Of a stretch of DNA of 64,000 nucleotides, positions 1 to 13,089 are shown piece by piece; position 1 is the stretch's first letter, and every line of letters starts with the position of its first letter. The DNA is from Amorphochlora amoebiformis (taxonomy: Eukaryota; Cercozoa; Chlorarachniophyceae), in the NCBI GenBank assembly GCA_054601695.1, contig BAAHQB010000415.1, positions 1-64,000 on the forward strand, read 5' to 3'. Position numbers and translations under genes: made by a program. The notes under the pieces are model-generated. The model was given only the letters and a program-made list of their open reading frames with translations. It did not search any database and was not told where the DNA came from.

Positions 1-391
1 CTCCTAACCCTAACCCTAACCCTAACCCTAACCCTAACCCTAACCCTAACCCTAACCCTAACCCTAACCCTAACCCTAACCCTAACCCTAACCCTAACCC
101 TAACCCTAACCCTAACCCTAACCCTAACCCTAACCCTAACCCTAACCCTAACCCTAACCCTAACCCTAACCCTAACCCTAACCCTAACCCTAACCCTAAC
201 CCTAACCCTAACCCTAACCCTAACCCTAACCCTAACCCTAACCCTAACCCTAACCCTAACCCTAACCCTAACCCTAACCCTAACCCTAACCCTAACCCTA
301 ACCCTAACCCTAACCCTAACCCTAACCCTAACCCTAACCCTAACCCGATACCCTAACCCGATACCCTAACCCTAACCCTAAACGCTATCAT
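1..391. repeat. Telomere, (CCCTAA)n
   Basis: Near-perfect CCCTAA repeats run from base 1 to about 345. Two variant CCCGATA units follow (about 346-365), and then a few more canonical units up to 391. This is the C-rich strand of a TTAGGG-type telomere, read from the chromosome end inward, so the window starts at a physical chromosome end or assembly end. The variant units at the inner edge are typical of the older, proximal part of a telomere array. Confidence 0.97.
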
Positions 392-816
392 GTGACATAC
401 ATCATATGGTGAATATATACGCACACACATTATATGTGTATCTAGGTGTATGTATATATGTATATATATATATATATTATATATATATATATAATATATG
501 TATGTGTATATATATATATATGTATATATAAATATATATATATATATAATTATATGTATGTATGTGCTTGATATATTCATATATATATATACATACATAT
601 ATATACACACACATATATTAGACGCAGGGATCATATGTAGAGCGCTTCAATCCCCGCTTAGCATAAACTTATTGACTTTGTCATTCCAGAGCTTCGGCGC
701 CTCTAGAAGACCGTAGATGCCTTTGACCAATTCGCAAACATATTTTTTCGAGTCATATTTATCCCTCAGCTCTTTAGGGATTTCCATATATACCTGGTTA
801 GTTGTCTCAGCCTTCA

Positions 817-864
<48 letters not shown>

Positions 865-978
865 GATAATATATATATATATATATAGATATACATATGT
901 TATATATATATATTATATATATTGATACCTATATATATATATAATATATATATATATTATATATATATATATGTATAT

Positions 979-1077
<99 letters not shown>

Positions 1078-1156
1078 TATATATTCGATAATATATATAT
1101 ATATATATAGATATACATATGTTATATATATATATTATATAAATTGATATCTATAT

Positions 1157-1190
<34 letters not shown>

Positions 1191-1220
1191 ATATACATGT
1201 ACATATACATATATATTTAT
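392..1220. other. Subtelomeric AT-rich stretch, no gene seen
   Basis: Dominated by (TA)n and imperfect TATATG/TATACA arrays. The longest pure (TA)n runs are about 820-861 and 985-1074. A non-repetitive patch lies at about 612-805 and shows no convincing frame. A TTCGATAATATATATA motif occurs twice (about 861 and 1084), indicating local duplication of the microsatellite block. Confidence 0.8.
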
Positions 1221-1354
1221 CGGCACTCCACTACCTGCTTCGCAGTACGTGTCGTTTCGATAATTAACGCTCCGCGTCGTATCAGCTTTACCTTATTGTG
1301 ATGATACAATCTCTGATAAATTGCCGACATAATATTAATAATTCGCAAGAAAAT
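1221..1354. repeat. Left end repeat of DIRS-like element
   Basis: Bases 1221-1304 are repeated in inverted orientation at about 3278-3361 with only a few mismatches. The adjoining 1292-1354 is repeated in inverted orientation at about 3465-3527. A further decayed copy of the first block is visible near 2619-2672. Inverted end repeats with an internal copy complementary to the outer edges are the known layout of DIRS-type retroelements. The assignment to an element is an inference from this layout plus the recombinase fragment at 3044-3289. Confidence 0.6.
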
Positions 1355-1389
1355 ATGATCTCTAACGCCGGCAACTGGTTTGCGGTCGC

Positions 1390-1697
1390 ATGGACGAGAA
1401 GCTTCTGCACCCACTCGACGAGCTCCTGACCGTTGTCCAGACCGAAGTGGAAGAAAAACTTGGAATAAAGAACTCCGTTCACTCCGTATCCCGACCGCAG
1501 AGGATTTTCGTACGCTCGAACCTGAGGAATTCAAACTTCTCAAAGAAAAACTCCTCTTGTATTCTACGCTACCAAAGGCACCGACCACCGGAGCGTACGA
1601 AGTCCTCGCCTCCCGGCTCCGACCGAAGGCATTCAAAGAACAATTCGAAGACACCTGGACAACGGCGAACCTAACTTACGCAATAAGCTATCGCTGA
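1390..1697 (+). pseudogene. Broken gag-like ORF of the DIRS-like element
   Basis: An ATG at 1390 opens a frame that looks coding for about 34 residues (acidic and leucine-rich, start MDEKLLHPLDELL). Near 1480-1500 the protein-like signal moves to another frame, which continues with a charged helical segment (EEFKLLKEKLLLYSTLPK) and stops at 1697. One small indel would explain the switch. The ORF lies between the left end repeat and the direct repeat at 1681-1720, where the first ORF of a DIRS element would sit. No domain is recognised, so the gag role is an inference from position. It is probably inactive. Confidence 0.4.
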
Positions 1698-1714
1698 TTA
1701 CTATGCTACGCTTA

Positions 1715-1773
<59 letters not shown>

Positions 1774-2397
1774 GTTGTTAGTTTGCCAGCGGTTTCAAAT
1801 AGTATGACCTGTTGATGAGTATATTTAACGTGAGCACAGTTTGCCACATGCATTCAGATTTAAAGCAAATTACCCTACACACACTTGTGCATACAGATTA
1901 ACACAAGTTCGGTGCGCAGCAGCTCAAGCTTTACCACTGAAATATATATTATCAAAACACAACAACAGAAGCTTGGTCCGGGAAGCCTTACCTCGCTGAA
2001 CTGCTGCTGGAACTACTTGATTTATGAAACTTCCAAACAGAATAAAACTGGGAAAACGAACCCGAAGAAATAAATATTTGAATATATTAGAGAATAGATA
2101 AGGAACCTTAGGGGAACAAGAACAGTAGGCATGGATACATAGATAAGAAATATGAAATTCAAATCTAGACTATCGAGGATCCAGCGTATGATACCCCTCG
2201 TCGTACTACTACTAGATACGTCAACTAGAAACAATAATGTATACGGTTTATCTACTGGATACTACAATGCAGACCACAACACATCATATATATATATATA
2301 TATATCTCGAGAACATAAATAACAAACAATATCTAGAATATGGCCAGTATTGATCATAATCATCTCGACAGATACAAACACACACACATATATATAC

Positions 2398-2451
<54 letters not shown>

Positions 2452-2740
2452 TGACATCATGATGTACAGTTGCATAGTCCACATATATATATGTAACAAT
2501 CACATAAATCCAGTACACAGATAAACATACATAGTAGCAGCTATAATGACACGCCAACAAGCTAGTTAGGCTAGACAGAATCTAGAGAATATTCAGCGAT
2601 AGTTAGTTGACCCACTCTGCCAAGGTAAAGCTGATACAAACATGTAAATGTATGACGCGAAGCGATAATTATCAATGCCAGTGTGACACGTATACGTACG
2701 TGCACGTCCGTACATGTACTACTGCGCTCCAGAAAGTAGA

Positions 2741-2805
<65 letters not shown>

Positions 2806-2902
2806 ATATATGTGTATGTCTTATATATGTGTATGTATATGTGTATATATGTATGTATATACAATATATATAATAATAATATATAATATAATATATATAA
2901 TA

Positions 2903-2951
<49 letters not shown>

Positions 2952-3043
2952 GTCTCCGAGGGCCGACAACACCACGAGCTCAAGGAGTCTACCATAGGGG
3001 GTATCATCCGCCGCCGTGTCATCCAGTATATTTCTGGCCGTAA
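1698..3043. other. AT-rich interior of the DIRS-like region
   Basis: Contains (TA)n at about 1718-1767, 2401-2450, 2742-2800 and 2908-2946, separated by non-repetitive sequence at about 1770-2280 and 2450-2740. No convincing frame was found. The 1681-1720 segment, which reads CAATAAGCTATCGCTGATTA and onward, recurs directly at 3521-3561 and inverted at 3362-3402, so it belongs to the element's end structure. Confidence 0.6.
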
Positions 3044-3289
3044 TTTACGCCTCACATCACCCGTGCCTGCAGCGCCAGTTACAAAATCGCGTACGGCGTT
3101 CCCCGGGACACGGTGAAAATGATCGGCAATTGGACTACTGACGAAGCCTTCAACAAGCACTATCTGCGGGTCACATACCCGCCTGTCCACCATGCTCGGC
3201 TGACGGACGCACTGTATCATGACTGGGCCATTGCTCGGGCACACCAGCTCTATACTGCACAAAAGCTAACGACGACATCATCACAATAA
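3044..3289 (+). pseudogene. Tyrosine recombinase C-terminal fragment
   Basis: An open frame of 81 codons ends at TAA 3287-3289 and begins directly after an in-frame TAA at 3041-3043. Near its start it reads PHITRACSASYKIAYGVP, then VKMIGNW, then FNKHYLRV. This order (H-x-x-R, about 20 residues, G-[NH]-W, then a Y about 11 residues later) is the C-terminal catalytic box of tyrosine recombinases, with R, W in place of H, and Y. The short spacing and the ASYKIAYGV-like segment resemble recombinases of DIRS/Ngaro retroelements and Cryptons. The N-terminal half is missing or frameshifted upstream (2950-3040). Its position next to the 3278-3361 inverted repeat favours a DIRS-like source. It is a relic that cannot encode a complete enzyme. 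Confidence 0.65.
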
Positions 3290-3558
3290 GGTAAAGCTGA
3301 TACGACGCGGAGCGTTAATTATCGAAACGACACGTACTGCGAAGCAGGCAGTGGAGTGTCGATAATAGTAAGCGTAGCATAGTAATCAGCGATAGCTTAT
3401 TGTCCTGCCCATTTACCCGCCCGAAACTATATTGTTTTGGCATCACAGATCTAGGCGGCACACATATTTCCTTGCGAATTATTAATATTATGTCGGCAAT
3501 TTATCAGAGATTGTATCATCACAATAAGCTATCGCTGATTACTATGCTACGCTTACTA

Positions 3559-3561
<3 letters not shown>
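3278..3561. repeat. Internal complementary region and right end of DIRS-like element
   Basis: This block is built from copies of the left end. 3278-3361 is inverted relative to 1221-1304. 3362-3402 is inverted relative to both 1681-1720 and 3521-3561. 3465-3527 is inverted relative to 1292-1354. Consequently 3362-3402 and 3521-3561 face each other around a ~118 bp loop. The pattern fits DIRS ends plus the internal complementary region that guides circle formation. Confidence 0.6.
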
Positions 3562-3629
<68 letters not shown>

Positions 3630-3631
3630 TT

Positions 3632-3668
<37 letters not shown>

Positions 3669-4844
3669 TTTATTATTATTATCTAGATTTCTTTAGAGCA
3701 TATGTAGCACATGGTAATTAGGCGTACGGACACAGTAGAGTGACGATCATATTCACTACATGTATGTATCATATGTAACTACTATCTAGACTATATACCA
3801 GATATAGTATGATATATATATATATATATATATATATACACCAGATACATCTAGATATGTACTATATGCAACTCATATTTACTCTATCCTTTTTATTGTT
3901 TCTACGTAACATTTACAACATTCAGAATTCGAACTTTCTCAACTTCCATGTTCTCACGAGGTAAAATTATATTTATAATTTTTCGATGGGTGTCTCTCAA
4001 ATTTGATACTCACTGTCTGGACTGTGTATGAGTTCATATCTAGTATATGCTAGATATATAGCTGTAAATACATGTGAACAAAGAATCTAGACCCCTGTCA
4101 CAATCTAGCGATGATTATATATACAATGATTATTATACACTCTGTATCTCTAAGCAGCAGAGTCTAGACGGTACGTTTAAGCATATTTATATTTCTGAGT
4201 TACTTCTCCTTTAGTTCCCTTCATTCTTTTCTCTCGTTTCCAGCTCAATTTCGATATCTCTGTTCTCTCTCTCTATTTCCTTCTGTCTAAATGCACATTC
4301 CAGAATTTCAGCTTGACACGTGACTGAATCCGTCCATTTCTAGATTTGGCTATTTTCATTTGTACCATCTTTCTATACTTGTGAATATTAGTTAGTATTA
4401 GTATAGAACCTAGTAGATCCATTATGATTGAAACAATCGTACTTATGAATGATTATTATGTGGATGGCCGGTCTACAGTACTCTAGTAATTGTCTCTAGT
4501 AATTGTCTAGATGCTGTTGCCTAGTGTATTGCACTTACTCTAGTTACTACTGGATATATACTACTACTAAGCTACTACATTTACATGCTAGACATGTATA
4601 TATTTTGTGCTGTGAGGCAATATAAATGACTGGTAATAGCCAAAATAGCCAAGCGGGGAATCGAACCCAGCATGACGAGGGTGATTAATACATTGATTAA
4701 TTTTCTACATCCCCATCATCCACACCAATTGTGGTCTTAGCTTTTTTTTTTTTTGTGTGTGCCGGAGTATCCTAACTACATATGTGCATGCATGTCAACG
4801 CATAATTGTCCATGTATGGGCTAACATGGCATTATGCAAAATAA

Positions 4845-4884
<40 letters not shown>

Positions 4885-5173
4885 GAAAAAAAAAGCCCGC
4901 CCAGGACTTGCAAAAAAAAAGCATGCGTGAGGTTGTCGAAGAATATCCGAAATCCTAAAGGAAAAAAAGCACAAAGTCAATGTTAACCTCGGAACAACTT
5001 TAGTCAAAGGTATATCATATTATCAGTTAAACTATTTACGATTGATATATACGTATGTGACTACGTGTAAATGCATAACATGCAGGTAAATATATAACGA
5101 ATATATGTACATACACACATACACACGTATAATATATACTTACATATATATAGTATTATACACACACACACAC

Positions 5174-5216
<43 letters not shown>

Positions 5217-5285
5217 ATGTGTATGTGTGTGGGTAGCTTTACATCGTGGTCCGACAGTCTGTGATTTTGACGACGATGAAGCCAT
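3562..5285. other. Gene-free stretch, rich in CTAG
   Basis: (TA)n at 3567-3620, then about 1.1 kb of non-repetitive AT-rich DNA with an unusual density of CTAG/TCTAGA (3680-4620). Around 4648-4668 the minus strand carries GGTTCGATTCCCCGC, which looks like a tRNA T-arm, but no matching acceptor or anticodon arm was found. (TA)n recurs at 4850-4882 and 5177-5211. No coding frame is supported. Confidence 0.6.
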
Positions 5286-5432
5286 AAAATGAATTCACTG
5301 GATCCCCGTAAAACGGGGGCAGTTATGAAAATGATGAAATTCACCGGATCTCCTGTAAACAGGTGCGGTTACTCAAGGATTAACAAACATTCACCGAATC
5401 CCTGTCGAAACAGGTGCGGGTACTCAAGGGAG
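5286..5432. repeat. Three ~48 bp repeats, each with a small hairpin
   Basis: Three diverged units start near 5291, 5340 and 5389 with the shared lead TTCACYGRAT. Each contains a short inverted repeat: CCCCGT-AAA-ACGGGG in the first, CCTGT-AA-ACAGG in the second, CCTGT-CGAA-ACAGG in the third. The stem sequence changes between copies while pairing is kept. Confidence 0.6.
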
Positions 5433-6130
<698 letters not shown>

Positions 6131-6169
6131 CGAACGTACAACGACGAATGGCGATCTCCCGTTGAAGGT

Positions 6170-6395
6170 ATCTTGATTATACCAACACCAACACACTCAA
6201 TCACACATACATACACACACACCAACAACCTATCTTGATTATACCAACACCAACACACTCAATCACACATACATACACACCAAGAATCAAGCTATCTTGA
6301 TTATACCAACACCAACACACTCAATCACACATACATACACACACACCAACAACACCAACACACTCAATCACACATACATACACACACACCAACAA
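6170..6395. repeat. Tandem ~60 bp repeat with CCAACACCAACACACTCAAT
   Basis: Three nearly identical full units, each starting TATCTTGATTATACCAACAC, at 6170, 6231 and 6294, and a fourth partial unit from about 6350. Unit ends vary in CACACACACCAACAA length, so copy-number change within CA tracts is likely. Confidence 0.85.
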
Positions 6396-6483
6396 GGTAA
6401 ACACACATACATCCATTCAAAAACATAACACATATATACATACATACATACACACATATATGCACACAAACATACAAACCCAG

Positions 6484-6698
6484 TCCCCATTAACCCCAGG
6501 CAGACTTACGGCCGCTAGCCCACCCGGGACATGCACCCACACCATGCACATCAACATGCACATGCAGTCAAACAAACGCACGCATCATGATTCAAATTTA
6601 ACATTAGGAACTTATCTTTTCAAACGCCTCTACCATTGCCCATTTCAATATGCAAACCCTTCGCACAACCCATAACACGAACAATCCAACTATATATG

Positions 6699-6730
<32 letters not shown>

Positions 6731-7118
6731 CATATAATATGATTAAACATGGTAACCTCCCCGACCCTCTTAGAAACCCAGGCGGGCTTACGGCCGCTAG
6801 CCTACCCCAGACATGCACCCACAAGCATACACATGCGCATGCTCATTCCGTCAAACATAGATATGCATTATTATTGACGTTAAAGTTAGGAGCTTATTTT
6901 TTCAAACACCCGTACAATCGATCCAACACGAACACACAAACCTACAATATGCCTAGGAAAATATATTCATATATATATATATATATATAGATATAATATA
7001 TATATATATATATGTATGCATATACATGTATGAATGCAACATGCACATATTCATACATAAGAGATTTACAGACAGGAACACACGCACAAGCCATAACACG
7101 CAGAACTCAACTATTTAA

Positions 7119-7151
<33 letters not shown>

Positions 7152-7441
7152 TACAATATATATATATATATATATATATATGTATTATATACATACATGT
7201 ATGCATATAATATGATTAAACATGGCAACATCCCCGACCCTCTTAGAAACCCAGGCGGGCTTACGGCCGCTAGCCTACCCGGGACATGCACCCACAAGCA
7301 TACACATGCGCATGCACATTCCGTCAAACATAGATATGCATTATTATTAACGTTAAAGTTAGGAGCTTATCTTTTCAAACACCCGTACAATCGATCCAAC
7401 ACGAAGACACAAACCTACAATATGCCTAGGGAAATATATCG

Positions 7442-7528
<87 letters not shown>

Positions 7529-7534
7529 TATATG

Positions 7535-7572
<38 letters not shown>

Positions 7573-8063
7573 ACATATACAATACATATACACATATATA
7601 TTTATATTCTAGAAATGTAATATAAACACATGTGCAATCCCACGACTCAAGTCTTAAAAAGGTTGAGTTGTTTTCGCCGCTTGCCTGGGAGATTGACCCG
7701 GGAGAATGCGGGCATTACGGCCGCTGCCTACCCGGGACATGCACCCACAGCATACACATGCGCATGCACATTCCGTCAAACATAGATATGCATTATTATT
7801 AACGTTAAAGTTAGAAGCTTATCTTTTCAAACACCCGTACAATCGAGCTCCAACACGAACATTCACACAAACCTACAATATGCCTAGGAAAATATTCGAT
7901 ACAAAATATATATAGCAACTCGTAAATATAAATATAAATCGATATCTACATGCCGATTTCTCCCACACAAAGACACACACAGAATGAGACATGCATATAT
8001 ATACAGAAAGGAGAGATTTACAAACAGGAACACACGCACAAGCCATAACACAAAGAACTCAAC

Positions 8064-8108
<45 letters not shown>

Positions 8109-8510
8109 TTACACTATATACATACATGTATGCATATAATATGATTAAACATGGCAACATCCCCGACCCTCTTAGAAACCCAGGCGGGCTTACGGCCGCT
8201 AGCCTACCCGGGACATGCACCCACAAGCATACACATGCGCATGCACATTCCGTCAAACATAGATATGCATCATTATGAACGTTAAAGTTAGAAGCTTATC
8301 TTTTCAAACACCCGTACAATCGATCCAACACGAACACACAAACCTACAATATGCATAGGAAAATATATTCATATATATATCAATATATATATATATATAT
8401 ATATAATATATATATATATAATATTTATGCTAATGAATGCAACATGCATATATTCATACATAAGAGATTTACAGACAGGTACACACGCACAAGCCATAAC
8501 ACACAAACTA

Positions 8511-8561
<51 letters not shown>

Positions 8562-8760
8562 TATATACATACATGTATGCAAATAATATGATTAAACATG
8601 GTAACATCCCCGACCCTCTAAGAAACCCAGGCGGGCTTACGGCCGCTAGCCTACCCGGGACATGCACCCACAAGCATACACATGCGCATGCACATTCCGT
8701 CAAACATAGATATGCATCATTATTAACGTTAAAGTTAGAAGCTTATCTTTTTAAAGCTGC
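6484..8760. repeat. Composite subtelomeric satellite (~235 bp unit A, ~55 bp unit B)
   Basis: Unit A carries the landmarks CCCAGGCGGGCTTACGGCCG, ACATGCGCATGC and ATTAACGTTAAAGTTAG. It occurs at about 6727-6962, 7203-7437, 7703-7893, 8137-8373 and 8584-8757, with a diverged copy at 6484-6690. Unit B (AGAGATTTACARACAGGAAC and onward) occurs at about 7060, 8013 and 8463. A and B alternate and are separated by (TA)n arrays, giving a higher-order period near 440-480 bp. The last A copy is cut at 8757 by the GCAGAT minisatellite. Open frames across A are repeat translations and not genes. Confidence 0.9.
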
Positions 8761-8766
8761 AGAACA

Positions 8767-8898
8767 AGATGCAGATGCAGATGCAGATGCAAATGCAAAT
8801 GCAAATGCAAATGCAGATGCAGTGTATTTGAAAGCTGCAGAACGAGATGCAGATGCAGATGCAGATGCAGATGGAAATGCAAATGCAAATGCAGATTG
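8767..8898. repeat. GCAGAT/GCAAAT hexamer minisatellite
   Basis: Two runs of GATGCA-type hexamers (8767-8822 and 8844-8898) with blocks of GCAGAT and GCAAAT, separated by a short non-hexamer segment. AAGCTGCAGAAC/AAGCTGCAGAACG precedes each run, so the whole module is duplicated. Confidence 0.9.
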
Positions 8899-8949
8899 CA
8901 GTGTACGAGGCAACCACTCTAGCAACACGTTACCTGACATTGGACCAAA

Positions 8950-9776
<827 letters not shown>

Positions 9777-9784
9777 CATATATA

Positions 9785-9860
<76 letters not shown>

Positions 9861-10292
9861 ATATGTACACACACACATGTGATTATACAATATACGTGTA
9901 ATTTGGTATACGTAAGAAATATGTATTAAATTGTAGATGTTACGAGTTGTACCTTCCAGAGACATACGCGGTAAGGTTTGGATTTTGACTTGGCTCCCTC
10001 TGCCTTTGGCTTTGGCTTTGGCCTTGGCTTTGGGTTTGCGTTGTGTTTGTTCTAGAAAGGCAAAGGAACTTAGTAAAGAATATCAAGCATTAAAATGAGG
10101 TTTATGTGTCATTGGACTCAAAGGATGGTATCATTACAATGTTACTGTACGAGGCTAGCACTACCTAATGGGGCACGTGTATACGAGGTTTGAGTTTGTG
10201 TTTATGTGTGTGTGTGAATATGTGTGTTTGTGTGTTTGTGTTTGTGTGTGTATATTGGTGTGTGTGTGTGTAGTATTCAAACCTTGTGTTTG
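9777..10292. other. Simple repeats, no gene seen
   Basis: (TA)n at 9785-9850, a GGCTTT/GCCTTG hexamer patch at about 9990-10040 and a GT-rich stretch at about 10195-10272. The remainder is non-repetitive and carries no supported frame. Confidence 0.6.
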
Positions 10293-10748
10293 TTATTTTC
10301 GTTGTTGTTTGTACAGGTTCGTAGGTTGTTGTTGTTGGTAGGTTGTTTTGATTTGTGAGGGTGACGCGTTTGGCAACTTGGCTTCTGTGATGTCAAGCTT
10401 GTGACTGTTAAGCTTTAGTGGCTTATGAGGCTTGTCAATCCTGCTTGACTTTTGCGTTTTGTCAAGCTTGTTGGGTTTCTGGGGCTTCTCGTCAGCCTTA
10501 TGCTTGCCGTGCTTGTGTCGGTTGTCAAGCTTGTCAAGCTTGTGTTGCTTTCGAGACTCTTCAAGCTTGTGTTCGTTATCAAGTTTGTTAAGCTTGTGTT
10601 TGTTATCAAGCTTGTCAAGCTTGTGTTGCTTTCGAGACTCGTTAAGGTTGTGTAGGTTGCGAGATTTAGGGTTGAGAAAGTTGTGTTGGAGACGTGGATT
10701 GTCAAGCTGTGGTAGATGATGAGGCTTGTTGAGCTCTGTGTTCCTCAT
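10293..10748 (-). repeat. Minisatellite with a lysine-rich open frame (151 codons)
   Basis: Units related to TTGTCAAGCTTGTG recur across about 10460-10690. On the minus strand an ATG at 10748 opens 151 codons to 10293, rich in Lys, Leu, Asp and His, with KLDKLDN-type heptads. The frame is open through many imperfect copies, which leaves room for a coding role. No splice signals, domain or conserved flank was found, and the other frames are also open for long distances. I treat it as a repeat, with a coding role unproven. Confidence 0.5.
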
Positions 10749-10867
10749 CAGCTTTGTGTGAGGCTTTGGGGTCCAAAAGGATGGGCAAAGTTTCAGTCTT
10801 GTTAGTATTGTGTTGCTTCTGAGACCTGCTTACCTTTTGCTTCTCAGACTGGCCAACCTTGTTTTGC

Positions 10868-11514
<647 letters not shown>

Positions 11515-11518
<4 letters not shown>

Positions 11519-11530
11519 TTTTGCTTCTGA

Positions 11531-11592
<62 letters not shown>

Positions 11593-11626
11593 AAATATAT
11601 ATATACACATACACATATAAAAAAAA

Positions 11627-11681
<55 letters not shown>

Positions 11682-11768
11682 CATACATACATACATACAT
11701 ACATGTATGTATATATATATACATATATACATACACACATATATATATATATATACATACATATATAT

Positions 11769-11830
<62 letters not shown>

Positions 11831-11839
11831 CATACATAC

Positions 11840-11932
<93 letters not shown>

Positions 11933-11938
11933 TTATAT

Positions 11939-12004
<66 letters not shown>

Positions 12005-12066
12005 TGTATATATATATTTAATATATATATAATATTATATTATATATATATATATATGCATATACG

Positions 12067-12103
<37 letters not shown>

Positions 12104-12105
12104 AT
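11515..12105. repeat. (TA)n and TATATACATACA arrays
   Basis: Nearly the whole interval is (TA)n with ACATAC/GTATGT variants. There is no other content. Confidence 0.9.
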
Positions 12106-12906
12106 TTATCTATGTGTATTGATTGAAACCTTAGATTCGAGTTCGGGTTGTGTTTGTAGTTTGTATTTGTATTCGTTTGGGAGTTCAGGTTCGAGTTCTG
12201 GGTCTGGTTGAGATTTGGGCGTATTAGTTTCCAACCCAGCCTCGGACTTGACAGCGCCGCGGTAGGTTGGAATGCCGACTGGAGCGCCGGTTACAGTGAC
12301 GGTCGGAGTAGGTATGAGAGGCATGGCGAGACTTGTACTAGCGTCGGGTTTGTCTTCAAGTTGATTCGCTTTGACGGAGGTGCCTTGAAGGTGTTGGGCA
12401 TCGTCGGAGGTGTCTTGAAGTTGATGCGCATTGTCGGAGGTGACTTGGTGTTGGGCATCGTCGGGTTTGTCTTGAAGTTGATGCGCAATGTTGGAGGCGT
12501 CTTGAAGGTGTTGGGCATCGTCGGGTTTGTCTTCAAGTTGATGCGCATTGTCGGAGGTGTCTTGGAGGTGTTGAGCATCGTCGGAGGTGTCTTCGAGTTG
12601 ATGCGTTTTGACGGAGGCGTCTTGAAGGTGGTGGTCATCGTCGGAGGTGTCTTGAAGTTGATGCGCATTGTCGGAGGTGTCTTGGAGGTGTTGAGCATCG
12701 TCGGTGTGTTCAAGTTGATGCTTATTGTTGGAGGTGTCTTGAAGGTGGTGTTGATCGTCAGGGGTGTCTTGAAGGTGAGGGTCGTCGTCGCGGTTGATGA
12801 GTTTAAGTTGATGGGTATCGTCGGACCACCTGGACCAGCTGGATTCGTCCTTGAAATCAAACATATTAGCACGAAGGGTTTCACTTACCTGGGACATATC
12901 GACCAT
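12106..12906 (-). CDS. Putative protein of acidic decapeptide repeats
   Basis: Minus strand, ATG at 12904-12906, 266 codons. After a ~30 residue lead ([20 protein letters not shown]) come about 16 copies of a 10-residue repeat of the form H-x-L-Q-D-x-S-D-x-A, from a 30 bp tandem repeat at about 12355-12790. A non-repeat tail follows, rich in Pro, Glu and Thr. Changes between copies are mostly conservative (T/A, D/N, Q/E), which hints at selection on the protein. A strong donor-like CCCAG/GTAAGTG lies at codon 6, so the real gene may splice here, and the frame stays open upstream to about 13050. The plus strand is also open (hydrophobic repeats), so coding is not certain. No homologue is recognised. 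Confidence 0.35.
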   Translation of the reverse strand: MVDMSQVSETLRANMFDFKDESSWSRWSDDTHQLKLINRDDDPHLQDTPDDQHHLQDTSNNKHQLEHTDDAQHLQDTSDNAHQLQDTSDDDHHLQDASVKTHQLEDTSDDAQHLQDTSDNAHQLEDKPDDAQHLQDASNIAHQLQDKPDDAQHQVTSDNAHQLQDTSDDAQHLQGTSVKANQLEDKPDASTSLAMPLIPTPTVTVTGAPVGIPTYRGAVKSEAGLETNTPKSQPDPELEPELPNEYKYKLQTQPELESKVSINTHR

Positions 12907-13089
12907 CTCGATTGCACTGAGACCCTGACCCTCATGGGAAGGAGGGCTAAGGCGAGGCTGAGGGTTAGTCGTAGTCCAACAAACCCAGGACGCTGCCTGA
13001 GAGAAGTGCAGTACAAGTTTAGTGTTGTAGTGGGTTGGTGAGAGCAGTCAGTGTAGAAGAACAACTGTAGAAGAACAACTGGATTCAAA

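Noticed and set aside
353-634. Many Tyr/Ile-rich open frames across the window
   Set aside because: They are translations of (TA)n and TATATAC/TATATG arrays on both strands, with no independent coding signal.
4640-4740. Possible tRNA gene on the minus strand
   Set aside because: The T-arm-like GGTTCGATTCCCCGC is present, but one stem pair fails, no complementary 5' acceptor strand lies 70-90 bp upstream, and no anticodon arm forms. At best it is a tRNA-derived fragment.
5286-5432. CRISPR-like array
   Set aside because: Only three diverged units with no distinct spacers, in a eukaryotic chromosome.
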